From JBGSTR01 sp963707135 (GTDB lineage Bacteria; Pseudomonadota; Gammaproteobacteria; Chromatiales; Chromatiaceae), in contig CAVPOY010000042.1 of the NCBI GenBank assembly GCA_963707135.1, forward strand, positions 9,087-73,086: a stretch of 64,000 bases of DNA, in the 5' to 3' direction. The stretch's first letter is position 1. Each line of letters begins with the position of its first letter. Below the pieces are notes generated by a model. It saw only the letters and a list, made by a program, of their open reading frames with translations, was not told the DNA's origin and searched no databases. Below are positions 22,853 through 31,876 of the stretch, in pieces. Both the position numbers and the translations under genes were made by a program.

Positions 22853-23934
22853 CAACGGATCTTCAGGCTTGCGAGGCCAACCAGGACCAGGACCACGGTG
22901 ATGATCCAGAAACGTACGATGACCTTCGGCTCGGGCCAGCCCTTGAGCTCGAAGTGGTGATGCAGTGGCGCCATCCGGAAGATGCGCTTGCCGGTAAGCT
23001 TGAAGGACATCACCTGCAGCATCACGGAGATGGTCTCCATCACGAAGACCCCGCCCATGACGAAGAGAATGAGCTCCTGGCGAGCGGCCACCGCGATGAC
23101 GCCCAGCGCCGCACCAAGCGCCAGCGCCCCGACGTCGCCCATGAACACCTGTGCGGGGTAGGCGTTGAACCACAGGAATCCGAGCCCGGCGCCGACCAGC
23201 GCGCCGCAGAAGATCACCAGCTCGCCCACCTCGGGAATGTGCGGGATCAGCAGATAGGAGGCGATCTGGGCGTGTCCGGCGGCGTAGACGAAGACCGCGA
23301 GCGCGCCCGCTACCAAGACCGTCGGCATGATCGCGAGCCCGTCGAGCCCGTCGGTCAGGTTGACCGCGTTGCTCGAGCCCACGATGACGAAATAGGTCAG
23401 CAGGATGAACCAGGGTCCGAGCTGGAATGACACGTCCTTTAGATAGGGGACCAGGAGCTCGGTCTCGGCCGGTGAGTCGGCCGTGATATAGAGGAGCGCG
23501 GCGGCGCCGAGACCGGCGAGCGTCTGCCAGAAGTATTTCCAGCGGCTCGCGAGCCCACGCGGGTTGCGCAGGACCAGCTTGCGGTAGTCGTCGACGAGAC
23601 CGATCAAGCCGAAGGCCATGGTCGTGACCAGCGCGATCCAGACGTAACGATTGCCCAGATCCGCCCACAGCAGCGTGGTGATGCCGACGGCCACGAGTAC
23701 CAGCGCCCCGCCCATGGTCGGTGTCCCGGACTTCGCTAGATGACTCTGGGGTCCGTCGTCGCGGACCGTCTGCCCGATCTTGTAGGCGCGGAGCTTTTGG
23801 ATCATCGGCCGGCCGACGAACATCGAGATCACCAGCGCGGTGAGCACGCCGAGAATGGCGCGCAGCGTCAGGTACCGGAAGAGGTGGAAACCGGTATCGA
23901 ACCGCGCCAGCCATTCGGTCAGGTAAAGCAGCAA
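22852..23934 (-). CDS. mraY: MraY, lipid I-forming transferase
   Basis: Ten-helix membrane enzyme that joins phospho-MurNAc-pentapeptide to undecaprenyl phosphate. Catalytic Asp clusters are [10 protein letters not shown] and [10 protein letters not shown], with the [13 protein letters not shown] loop near the C terminus. I chose TTG at 23934, one base after the murF stop, because it gives MLLYLTEWL and exactly the 360 residues of E. coli MraY, and GAGGGG lies about 10 nt upstream. A GTG at 23955 would add seven residues and overlap murF. Confidence 0.96.
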   Translation of the reverse strand: MLLYLTEWLARFDTGFHLFRYLTLRAILGVLTALVISMFVGRPMIQKLRAYKIGQTVRDDGPQSHLAKSGTPTMGGALVLVAVGITTLLWADLGNRYVWIALVTTMAFGLIGLVDDYRKLVLRNPRGLASRWKYFWQTLAGLGAAALLYITADSPAETELLVPYLKDVSFQLGPWFILLTYFVIVGSSNAVNLTDGLDGLAIMPTVLVAGALAVFVYAAGHAQIASYLLIPHIPEVGELVIFCGALVGAGLGFLWFNAYPAQVFMGDVGALALGAALGVIAVAARQELILFVMGGVFVMETISVMLQVMSFKLTGKRIFRMAPLHHHFELKGWPEPKVIVRFWIITVVLVLVGLASLKIR

Positions 23935-23935
23935 C

Positions 23936-25294
23936 CTATTGACCCCCCTCGCCACACAAGGCAGCGACGACCCGCTCCATACCGGAACGGCGCGAGCCCT
24001 TCACAAGCAACACGTCGCCGTCCCCCGCCTCTTTGCGCAACCAGTCGATCAGATCCGACCGGTCATCGAAGTGCCGCGAACCCTCGCCGAACGCATCGCC
24101 GGCGTGGGCGCTCAAGGTCCCGGCCGAGACCAGATGCTCGATGCCGGCCGACCGCGCCCGCTCGCCGATCTCCCGGTGCAGCTCGGCCGCCCGCGGCCCG
24201 AGCTCGGCGAGATCCCCGAGCACCAGCCAACGCCGGCCGTCGAGTCCGGCGAGCACCCCGATCGCGGCGGCAAGGGAATCCGGGTTCGCGTTGTAGCTAT
24301 CGTCGATCACTCGCCGCGCACCGCAGCGGCGTGGCTGCAGGCGCCCGGCCACGGGCCCTATCGATGCCAGACCCGCGCGAATCGCATCGACACCGACCCC
24401 GAGTGCAAGCGCTGCCGCGGCTGCGGCCAGGGCATTGCGGCAGTTGTGCGACCCGGCCAGTTGCAGCGCGACCGGGATCTCCTCGCCGTGGTAGCGCGCC
24501 AGGAAGCATGTCCGAAAGCCGTCGTCGCCCCAATCGACGCTGACCGAGGACATGTCCGCCCGCAGATCGCTGTCGCCGTCCATGGCGAAGGTCAGGACGC
24601 GCCGGCCAGCGGCGAGCTCACGCCACAAGGGGGTGTAAGGCGAGTCGCCGGCGAAGACGAAGACCCCGTCGTCGTTCAATCCACGGGCGATCTCACCCTT
24701 CGCGCGGGCGACGCCCTCCAGGCTTCCGAACCCCTCCAGGTGGGCTCGACCCGCGTTCGTGATCAGGGCAACGTCCGGCCGGCCGATATCGGTCATGTAG
24801 CCGATCTCGCCCGGATGATTGGCGCCCATCTCCAGGACCAGGAACCCTTCGTCACGCGCACGCAGCAGCGTGATCGGCATTCCGATGTCGTTGTTCAAAT
24901 TCCCCTGGGTGGCGCGAACGGTGCCGACCTGGCCGAGGATCGCCGCGAGCATCTCCTTGACCGTGGTCTTGCCATTGCTGCCGGTGATCGCGACTACACG
25001 TCCCGGGAAACGGTCACGCCAGGCCGCCGCCAACCGACCCAGCCCGAGACGCGTGTCGTCGACGACCCATTGGGGTATGTCGACAGGCAGCGGATGATCG
25101 ACCATCGCCGCCACCGCGCCCATCGCGCGGGCCGAATCGACATACGCGTGACCGTCGAATCGCTCGCCGCGCAGCGCGATGAACAGCTCACCGGAACAGT
25201 CCCGGCGACTGTCGGTCGCCACCGCCGAGAAACCGCGGTCCGCCCCGACCAGCCGGCCGCCGGCCTGGTCTATCGCCTCGCGCAGGTTCCACAT
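23936..25294 (-). CDS. murF: MurF, UDP-MurNAc-tripeptide--D-Ala-D-Ala ligase
   Basis: 452 residues from the ATG at 25294, which overlaps the murE stop by one base (TGATG); an upstream start at 25315 would add seven residues. P loop [13 protein letters not shown] near residue 108, and [15 protein letters not shown] near 320. It completes the pentapeptide precursor. Confidence 0.96.
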   Translation of the reverse strand: MWNLREAIDQAGGRLVGADRGFSAVATDSRRDCSGELFIALRGERFDGHAYVDSARAMGAVAAMVDHPLPVDIPQWVVDDTRLGLGRLAAAWRDRFPGRVVAITGSNGKTTVKEMLAAILGQVGTVRATQGNLNNDIGMPITLLRARDEGFLVLEMGANHPGEIGYMTDIGRPDVALITNAGRAHLEGFGSLEGVARAKGEIARGLNDDGVFVFAGDSPYTPLWRELAAGRRVLTFAMDGDSDLRADMSSVSVDWGDDGFRTCFLARYHGEEIPVALQLAGSHNCRNALAAAAAALALGVGVDAIRAGLASIGPVAGRLQPRRCGARRVIDDSYNANPDSLAAAIGVLAGLDGRRWLVLGDLAELGPRAAELHREIGERARSAGIEHLVSAGTLSAHAGDAFGEGSRHFDDRSDLIDWLRKEAGDGDVLLVKGSRRSGMERVVAALCGEGGQ

Positions 25295-26839
25295 CACTGG
25301 CGTCCCTCCCGCCACTCGCGCAGGGCCTCGACGACCTGGGCGCGATCGCTGAAATGGACCTTTAGGTCGCCCATGTCCTGCAGGGTCTCGTGGCCCTTTC
25401 CGGCGACCAGGACCGCGTCACCGAGGCCGGCCAGCGCGATCGCACGACGGATCGCGAGCCCGCGCTGGCGCTCGACGTGAGCGCCGCCGCGGTCGGATAG
25501 ACCCTCGAGGATGTCGGCGATGATGGCATCGCCGTCCTCGCCGCGCGGGTTGTCGTCGGTCAGGATCAGCACATCGCTGAGCCGTTCGGCGATCCCGCCC
25601 ATCATGGGCCGCTTACCCTTGTCCCGCTCGCCGCCGCACCCGACCACGGTAATCAGGCGGCGGCACTGGTGCAGCCGCAGATTCGTCAGTGCCTTCTCCA
25701 AGGCATCCGGCGTGTGGGCATAGTCGACGACGACGAGCGGTGCTCCCTCTCCCCCGAAACACTCCATTCGGCCTGGCACGCCGCGCACCCGGCCAAGCTC
25801 CCGCAGTGCCCGCTCGAGCGGCAGGCCGCGGGAGATCATCACGGTCAAGACGGCCAGCAGGTTCGATGCGTTGAACTCACCGACCAACGCAACCTCGAGC
25901 GAACCTTCGCCGACGCTGCTTTCGATTTCGATTCGCAGACCCCTCGGACGTGGCTCGACCCCGGAGGCTCGCACCCAGAGCTCGCAGCGCGGCGGGATCG
26001 GCACATCCGGACGCAGCCCATAGGCGGCGATGGAGACCCCGGGGTCGACACCGGCGATTATCTCGCCGGAGAAAGGGTCGTCCAGATTCAGGATCGCCCA
26101 GTCGCAGCCCCGGCATAAGGAACAGCCGGCGCTTGGCTTCGCCGTACGCCGCCATGTCCCCGTGGTAGTCGAGGTGGTCACGGCTCAGGTTCGTGAATAC
26201 CGCGTGGCTGAAGCGAACCGCCGCCGCCCGTGACTGATCGAGCGCATGTGACGAGACTTCCATCGCGACCGCCCTGGCGCCACGGGACCGCAGGTCCGCG
26301 AGGGTCGCCTGGAGGGTTACGGCGTCGGGCGTAGTATGGGTCGCATCCCGTAATGCGCCCGGAAAGCCGTTACCCAGCGTTCCGACGATGCCGCACCGGA
26401 GTTCGGCGGCGAGGGCCTGGGCCAGATAGTGGCTGATGCTGGTCTTGCCGTTCGTTCCGGTGATGCCGAACACCTCCATCCCGGCGCTCGGCTCGCCGAA
26501 AAACCGATCCGCGATCGCGCTGATCCGGTTTGCGAGCGACACAACGGGGATGATCGGCAGACCGAACCTGGAGGCCAGGTCGGCCATGGCCCGCGGGGTC
26601 CATTCCTCGGTCGGCTCGGCGACAATCGAGGTCGCGCCGCACCGCCAGGCCTCCTCGGCGAACACCAGCCCGTGGGCGCGTCCACCCTGAACGGCGAGGA
26701 ACAGACTGCCGGGGACGATCGCCCGGCTGTCGAGCGCCAGCGAGGCGACCTGAATCTCGCCCGCGGGACCCGGGTCCGCGAAGCCGGCCAGCAGCTCACC
26801 AAGGCGCCAGGCGTGACCGGTGGTCGGCTGCGCCATCAT
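25294..26839 (-). CDS. murE: MurE, meso-diaminopimelate-adding ligase (one apparent frameshift)
   Basis: Adds meso-diaminopimelate to UDP-MurNAc-dipeptide. P loop GTNGKTSISHYLAQAL near residue 125; the DNPR motif (TDDNPRGED) that selects diaminopimelate is in the C-terminal part. The frame breaks at a four-base C run on the plus strand (26108-26111): upstream reads AKRRLFLMPG, and with one base fewer it continues CDWAILNLDDPFSGE. The corrected length is 514 residues. MurE is essential, so an over-called homopolymer is the likely cause. The start is ATG at 26839 (or the next codon), overlapping the ftsI stop. Confidence 0.95.
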
Positions 26840-28590
26840 CGCTCGGCTTGCCCCGCGGCCAGCAGCATCGAGGGTTCCGGATCGTCCGGGGGCACGTTGA
26901 ACAACCTAAGCGCCCCTTCCATTACCTTGGCGAATACGGGTGCGGCGACGAGCCCGCCGTAGTAGTACTTGCCACGGGGCTCGTCGATCATGACCACCAT
27001 GACCAGCCGCGGATTGCCCGCAGGCGCCATGCCGGCAAACACGGACTGATAGCGCCCGCCGCCGTAGCCGTGCCGCCCGCTCGCCTTCTTGGCCGTTCCC
27101 GTCTTGCCGGCCGCCCGGTACCCCGGGATCGCGGCTCGCTTCGCGGTGCCAATGTCGGACACCACCGTCTCCATCATGGCGCGCACGGCACGCGCGGTGG
27201 ACTCGCTCAGGACCCGGGTCTCCTCCGGGGCGCCTTCACGCTTGACGAGCGTGATGGGCCGCTTGACCCCATCCGCGGCCAGCACCGCATAGGCCTGGGC
27301 CAACTGGATCGGGGTCACCGAAACACCGTAACCGAAGGCCATGGTGGCATGTTCGAAGACCCGCCAGCTCGTGTGGTCGCGAAGCGTCCCACGGGACTCC
27401 GCGGGAAACTCGACGCCGGTCTTGTGGCCGAATCCGAGCCGGTCGTAGATTTCCCAGAGTCCGGCGTAGCTCATCATCTGGGCGAGCTTGACCACACCGA
27501 CATTGCTCGACTTGGTGATGATCCCGGTCACATCCAGGGTGCCGTAGCTGTGCACGTCCCGGACGACGTTGCGCCCGACCTTGAGCGTGCCGGGCGCGGT
27601 GGCGATGCGAGTGGTGGGCTTGACCAGCCCGCGCTCGAGCACGGCAGCCACGACCAGCGGTTTTACCGTGGAGCCCGGCTCCATGGTGTCGGTCAGGGCG
27701 CGGTTGCGGCGGCGATCGCCCTCGCCACCCTGAAGATCGTTTGGGTTGTAGCCGGGCTGGTTGACCATGGCCAGCACCTCCCCGGTGGCCACGTCGAGCA
27801 CGACCGCCGAGCCCCCGGCGGCCTTGTTCTCGGCGACCGCGGCCTTGAGCTCGCGATAGGCGAGGAACTGCAGACGCCGATCCAGACTCAGGGTGAGATC
27901 CTCGCCCGGACGCGGCGGGCGGACCTGCTCGACCTCCTGGACGATCCGCTTGCGACCGTCCTGGATGACCCGGCGCAGGCCCGGCTGGGCGCCGAGCAGC
28001 CCGTTGTAGGTGCGCTCGATGCCTTCCTGCCCCTTGTCGTCGATGTCGGTGAAGCCGATGACGTGCCCGAACACCTCGACGCCCGGATAGAAGCGACGGT
28101 ACTCGGTCTCGAAACCAACACCATCGATCTTCCGGGCCTCGATCAATTCCTGGACCCGCCGCGATTCCTCAAAGCCGGCGCGGCGCTTCAAGTAGATGAA
28201 GCCCCGCTCCCGGTTTGCCAGGACCCGCTCGCGCAACGTGGCGGCGTCCAGCCCGAGCGCGTCCGCGAGCGTCGGGATCGCGTCGAGCTCGAGCACCAGC
28301 TTGCGCGGATCGCCCCAGACCGTCTCGACCGGGGTGCTCACCGCCAGCGGTTCGCCGTTGCGGTCGCTGATCATCCCGCGCCGGGCGGCGATCTCGCCGA
28401 TCCGCAGGTATCTGAGCTCTCCCTGGGTGCGTAGGAAGTCCGTCTCGACCACTTGCCGATAGAAGGTCACGGCCGAGAGAACGACGAACGCGGTGGAGAG
28501 TGCGCCGAGCAGCGCCCAACGCCTCAGCCGCAGATTCGGCGTCGCGCGGGGGCGCTCGAGCTGCCTGGCTCGACGCTTACGGGAAGCCAT
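26836..28590 (-). CDS. ftsI: FtsI / PBP3, septal transpeptidase
   Basis: 584 residues. One N-terminal membrane helix (about residues 27-48) after an Arg-rich tail, then the pedestal domain, then the transpeptidase with its three motifs: STVK (in EPGSTVKPL), SSN (KSSNVGVVKL) and KTG ([10 protein letters not shown]). It cross-links septal peptidoglycan with FtsW. The start overlaps ftsL by 14 bp. Confidence 0.97.
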   Translation of the reverse strand: MASRKRRARQLERPRATPNLRLRRWALLGALSTAFVVLSAVTFYRQVVETDFLRTQGELRYLRIGEIAARRGMISDRNGEPLAVSTPVETVWGDPRKLVLELDAIPTLADALGLDAATLRERVLANRERGFIYLKRRAGFEESRRVQELIEARKIDGVGFETEYRRFYPGVEVFGHVIGFTDIDDKGQEGIERTYNGLLGAQPGLRRVIQDGRKRIVQEVEQVRPPRPGEDLTLSLDRRLQFLAYRELKAAVAENKAAGGSAVVLDVATGEVLAMVNQPGYNPNDLQGGEGDRRRNRALTDTMEPGSTVKPLVVAAVLERGLVKPTTRIATAPGTLKVGRNVVRDVHSYGTLDVTGIITKSSNVGVVKLAQMMSYAGLWEIYDRLGFGHKTGVEFPAESRGTLRDHTSWRVFEHATMAFGYGVSVTPIQLAQAYAVLAADGVKRPITLVKREGAPEETRVLSESTARAVRAMMETVVSDIGTAKRAAIPGYRAAGKTGTAKKASGRHGYGGGRYQSVFAGMAPAGNPRLVMVVMIDEPRGKYYYGGLVAAPVFAKVMEGALRLFNVPPDDPEPSMLLAAGQAER

Positions 28591-28867
28591 GACCGGACTC
28601 CTCGATCAGCAGCAGATCGCTGACCCTGGGTGAGAACATCCCGAGCTCCGCGCGCGCCTTCCGCTCGACCCGCACGTGGGTCGACAGGGCTGCTTCCTCG
28701 AGGCGAAGCTGGTTCCATTCGACGTCGAGGCCGTCGCGCCGGGCGCGTAGATCCTGAAGTTGCGCGAAATGGGTGCGCGCCAGGTACTTCGCGTGCACGA
28801 CGGCAATCGCGGACCCGGACGCCGCCAGGGTCAGCAGGGCGACGAGCCAGACGCCCTTGGTGCTCAC
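28577..28867 (-). CDS. ftsL: FtsL, bitopic division protein
   Basis: 96 residues: short cytoplasmic tail, one membrane helix (residues about 6-24), then a periplasmic coiled coil ([22 protein letters not shown] region, split here as [10 protein letters not shown] and EWNQLRLEE). FtsL pairs with FtsB and FtsQ and activates FtsWI. Position between rsmH and ftsI confirms identity although the sequence is poorly conserved. Confidence 0.92.
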   Translation of the reverse strand: MSTKGVWLVALLTLAASGSAIAVVHAKYLARTHFAQLQDLRARRDGLDVEWNQLRLEEAALSTHVRVERKARAELGMFSPRVSDLLLIEESGHGFP

Positions 28868-29796
28868 GCCAAACGCTCCGCGACACGCATGATCGCGCTG
28901 CGGGCGCGCGGATTTGACGCCATCTCCACTGAGGACGGCCGGACCGGCTTGCCCACCAGGCGCAGACGGCCCTGAGCCTGGGACGCCGTAACAGGCAAAC
29001 CCTTTGGCAGCTCGGGCCCCCGCGATTCGCGGCGCATGAAGCGTTTGACGATCCGGTCCTCCAACGAGTGAAAACTGATGACCACCAGTCGACCCGCGGC
29101 GCAGAGCAGGTCGCAGACCTGATCCAGGCAGCGCTGGACCTCACCGAGCTCGTCGTTGATCCGGATGCGCAGCGCTTGGAAGGTACGGGTGGCCGGGTGC
29201 TTGCCGGGCTCGCGCGTCGGGACAGTGCGCGCGACCAGCTCCGCGAGACGCCCGGTGGTGCCGATCGGGCCCGAGTGGCGGGCGTTCACCAGTGCGCGGG
29301 CGATGCGAGCCGAGAAGCGTTCCTCGCCGAAATCGCGCAGCACCGTGGCGATTTCCGCCTGACTTGCCCGGGAGAGCCATTGGGCCGCCGTCTCGCCGAC
29401 AGCTGGGTCCATGCGCATGTCCAGGGGGCCGTCCGCGGTGAAGCTGAACCCGCGCTCGGGCGTGTCGAGCTGGGGTGAGGAGACCCCGAGGTCGAGCAGA
29501 ATACCGGAAACGCCGCCCAAGACGCCAACCTCGGCGGCCGCGGCCCGCAGGTCGCCGATGCGGCCCTGGAGGATCGTGAAACGTGGATCGGACGCGGCCA
29601 GGTCCCGACCCGCGGCGACCGCCGCCGGATCACGGTCGACCGCGACCAGCCGACCCCCGGCACCGAGCGCGGAGAGTATCGCCCGGCTATGCCCGCCGCG
29701 GCCAAAGGTGCCGTCGATGTAGGTTCCAGTCGGGTCCATCACCAGGGCCTGCACGCTCTCCCCCAATAAAACCGGTATGTGGCGCTCCGCGAGCAT
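28864..29796 (-). CDS. rsmH: RsmH, 16S rRNA m4C1402 methyltransferase
   Basis: 310 residues (formerly MraW). [14 protein letters not shown] at the N terminus, SAM-binding [14 protein letters not shown] near residue 29, and the C-terminal RMARREs-like region [14 protein letters not shown]. It methylates N4 of C1402 together with RsmI, whose gene lies just upstream of mraZ here. Overlaps ftsL by 4 bp and follows mraZ by 7 bp. Confidence 0.97.
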   Translation of the reverse strand: MLAERHIPVLLGESVQALVMDPTGTYIDGTFGRGGHSRAILSALGAGGRLVAVDRDPAAVAAGRDLAASDPRFTILQGRIGDLRAAAAEVGVLGGVSGILLDLGVSSPQLDTPERGFSFTADGPLDMRMDPAVGETAAQWLSRASQAEIATVLRDFGEERFSARIARALVNARHSGPIGTTGRLAELVARTVPTREPGKHPATRTFQALRIRINDELGEVQRCLDQVCDLLCAAGRLVVISFHSLEDRIVKRFMRRESRGPELPKGLPVTASQAQGRLRLVGKPVRPSSVEMASNPRARSAIMRVAERLA

Positions 29797-29803
29797 CGGC
29801 GGC

Positions 29804-30259
29804 TCAGAGCGTCAACGTCCCCAATCCGGCGGCTGACGCCAGCTCGCCGATACCCTCGTCGTTCAGTGCCGCCTCGTTGCGCTGGTCCCACGCCTGCTCG
29901 TCCCAGATCTCGAACTTGGCACCCTGGCCGACGACCACGACGCGCTTGTCGAGCGAAGCGAACTCTCGAAGTTTCTGGGGTAACAGGATCCGCCCCTGGG
30001 CGTCGATCTCGACGTCATGGGCATTACCGACGTAGAGACGCTGAATGTTGCGAGACTGAACTTCGAACGAGGGCAGTGCCGCGAGCTTCCGCTCTATCAC
30101 CTCCCACTCGGGCTCGGGGTAGAGCAGCAGGCAGCGGTCGCGGTCGAGGGTTACGACCAGCCGGGACTCACATATCGACTGGAGACGCTCGCGATACTTG
30201 GCCGGTATCGCAAGGCGCCCTTTGGCATCCAGGTTGACAGTGAACGAGCCCCGAAACAC
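29804..30259 (-). CDS. mraZ: MraZ, dcw-cluster transcription regulator
   Basis: 151 residues with two SpoVT/AbrB-like halves: [22 protein letters not shown] at the start (DAKGR box) and [13 protein letters not shown] in the second half. MraZ binds direct TGGG repeats and represses its own operon; such repeats are found at 30325-30349. It is the first gene of the operon. Confidence 0.97.
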   Translation of the reverse strand: MFRGSFTVNLDAKGRLAIPAKYRERLQSICESRLVVTLDRDRCLLLYPEPEWEVIERKLAALPSFEVQSRNIQRLYVGNAHDVEIDAQGRILLPQKLREFASLDKRVVVVGQGAKFEIWDEQAWDQRNEAALNDEGIGELASAAGLGTLTL

Positions 30260-30324
30260 GAGTGCCCCCCGTAGCGCAGAAACCCCACCGGCTGGCCTTC
30301 CCGGCTAAACAACCTCCCCGACTC

Positions 30325-30349
30325 CCCACTCTGCCCCACTTTTCACCCA
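30325..30349 (-). promoter_or_regulatory. MraZ-type operator, three TGGG repeats
   Basis: On the minus strand TGGG occurs at 30349-30346, 30338-30335 and 30328-30325, with spacings of 11 and 10 bases. Known MraZ operators are TGGGN repeats about 10 bases apart. They start at the -10 box and continue through the likely transcription start, well placed for repression. Confidence 0.65.
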
Positions 30350-30377
30350 TGGTAGACACTGAATCCCTCAGCGTCAA
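30349..30377 (-). promoter_or_regulatory. sigma70 promoter of the dcw operon (Pmra)
   Basis: On the minus strand TTGACG (30377-30372), a 17-base spacer, and TACCAT (30354-30349). It lies 90 bp upstream of the mraZ ATG and overlaps the first TGGG box. Confidence 0.65.
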
Positions 30378-30388
30378 GAAACTTGACG
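30372..30388. repeat. inverted repeat over the -35 box of Pmra
   Basis: CGTCAAG-AAA-CTTGACG, a perfect 7-3-7 palindrome. One arm is the -35 element of the dcw promoter. A further TTGACGCTCAGC copy follows at 30398-30411 in plus orientation. It could be a binding site for another regulator or a divergent -35. Confidence 0.45.
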
Positions 30389-30560
30389 AAATTTTTGTTG
30401 ACGCTCAGCAACTTAACGGGCCGCAACGAGAGTCGACAGGAAGTTTGCCAAACTGCTCTCATCTCAACATGATAAATGCCATAGCTATAAAACACCTGAG
30501 GAGAATTCCGCGGGTGGGAGGGCCGTGGGAGCGAGTGGGCTAAGGAGTGGGGAGCGAAAG

Positions 30561-30930
30561 TGGGAGTCGGCCTGTAAGCCGGGTTCTGTCGTGGGCAGCC
30601 ATTCATCTAGGGTACGCGTCGCCGCGCACCTCAAGCGACCTACCCGGGGACACGCGCGGGCCGCGCGCCGCAGCCGTGGCTGCAAGCCCCCCTATTTGGT
30701 CTTGCTCCGGGTGGGGTTTACCCTGCCGTCGATGTTGCCACCGACGCGGTGCGCTCTTACCGCACCATTTCACCCTTACCTCCCGCCCGAAGGCGGAATT
30801 GGCGGTATGTTTTCTGTGGCACTTTCCGTGGGCTCGCGCCCCCCAGGCATTACCTGGCACCCTGCCCTGTGGAGCCCGGACTTTCCTCCCCGCCCAACGA
30901 GGGGCGGAGCGGCTGCCCGGCCGACTCCCA
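30561..30930 (-). ncRNA. rnpB: RNase P RNA (M1 RNA, bacterial type A)
   Basis: The catalytic RNA of RNase P, which trims tRNA 5' leaders. On the minus strand the universal core GAGGAAAGTCCGGGCTCC is at about 30890-30873, and the 3' partner ending in AGAACCCGGCTTACAGG lies at about 30588-30572. The two ends (TGGGAGTCGG at the 5' end, CCGACTCCCA at the 3' end) pair as stem P1, which fixes the limits and a length of about 370 nt. It sits between rsmI and mraZ. Confidence 0.95.
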
Positions 30931-30936
30931 AACGGG

Positions 30937-30942
30937 ATTCTA
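30937..30942 (-). promoter_or_regulatory. -10 element of rnpB
   Basis: TAGAAT on the minus strand, 6 bases before the inferred 5' end of the RNA at 30930. No convincing -35 is seen at 17 bases. Confidence 0.5.
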
Positions 30943-30978
30943 GCGCACGGCGATCCTCGAAGGCCGCTTGTACTTCGC

Positions 30979-31839
30979 TCAGGGCGCCTGCTTCGCGCCC
31001 AATCCCAGATCGAGGCCCATCCGATAGAGGGCGTTCTTCTTGGCGCCGGTCAGCCGCGCGGCCAATGCGGACGCCTGGCGCAGAGGCAACGTGTCGGCAA
31101 GCACCCTCAGCACTCGCTCGGCCTCGGCTGAGACCGCTCCCGTCCCGTCCCGGTCCCCCTCCACGAGGACCACGAGCTCACCGAGCCGCTGCAGCTCGTC
31201 GGTGGCGAGGCGGCGCCCCAGCTCGGCGGCCGTGCCGCTGAGAAAGGTCTCGAAGCGCTTGGTCAGCTCCCGCGCGACGACGACCCGGCGCCCATCGCCC
31301 AGCACGGCGGCCAAGTCGGCCAGGGTCGCGTCGATGCGTTTTCCGGTCTCATAGAGCACCAGCGTGCCCGGCTCGGCCCTGACCGCCTCGAGCCAGGCGC
31401 GGCGCTGGGATACCGACCTTGGGGGAAAGCCCAGGAACAGGAACCGGTCGCTCGGCAACCCGGCCGCGGAAAGGGCGCAGATCGCCGCGTTGGCACCCGG
31501 CACCGGTACGACGGCGAATCCGCGCTCCCTCGCTGCCGAGACCAGGTTGAAGCCCGGGTCACTGATCAGCGGTGTCCCCGCGTCGCTGACCAGGGCGACA
31601 TCCTCCCCCCGGTCGAGCGCCGCGAGCAGCCGCTCGGTCGCCGATGCCTCGTTGTGGTCGTGGTAGGCGACCAGCTTGCCGGTAATGCCGAAGTGGGTGA
31701 GCAGGTGGCGCGTGTGGCGGGTGTCCTCGGCGGCGATCAGATCGACGCTCGAAAGCACCTGCCGTGCCCGGTCCGAGATGTCCCCGAGATTGCCGATCGG
31801 CGTGGCCACCACGTATAGTACACCGCGCTCCAGCGCCAC
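30979..31839 (-). CDS. rsmI: RsmI, 16S rRNA C1402 2'-O-methyltransferase
   Basis: 286 residues from the GTG at 31839, the same length as E. coli RsmI; a longer open frame to 31917 would run into lpoA. Tetrapyrrole-methylase fold: LYVVATPIGNLGDIS at the N terminus, DAGTPLISDPG near residue 85, and VPGANAAICAL. It diverges from lpoA, as in E. coli. Confidence 0.96.
   Translation of the reverse strand: MALERGVLYVVATPIGNLGDISDRARQVLSSVDLIAAEDTRHTRHLLTHFGITGKLVAYHDHNEASATERLLAALDRGEDVALVSDAGTPLISDPGFNLVSAARERGFAVVPVPGANAAICALSAAGLPSDRFLFLGFPPRSVSQRRAWLEAVRAEPGTLVLYETGKRIDATLADLAAVLGDGRRVVVARELTKRFETFLSGTAAELGRRLATDELQRLGELVVLVEGDRDGTGAVSAEAERVLRVLADTLPLRQASALAARLTGAKKNALYRMGLDLGLGAKQAP
31790..31819 (+). 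promoter_or_regulatory. sigma70-type promoter of lpoA
   Basis: TTGCCG (31790-31795), 18-base spacer, TATAGT (31814-31819). It lies inside the first codons of the divergent rsmI and leaves a leader of about 50 nt before the lpoA ATG. Confidence 0.5.
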
Positions 31840-31876
31840 AATCCGCTCCCCAGACCCCGCACTGACCGAACGCCCT

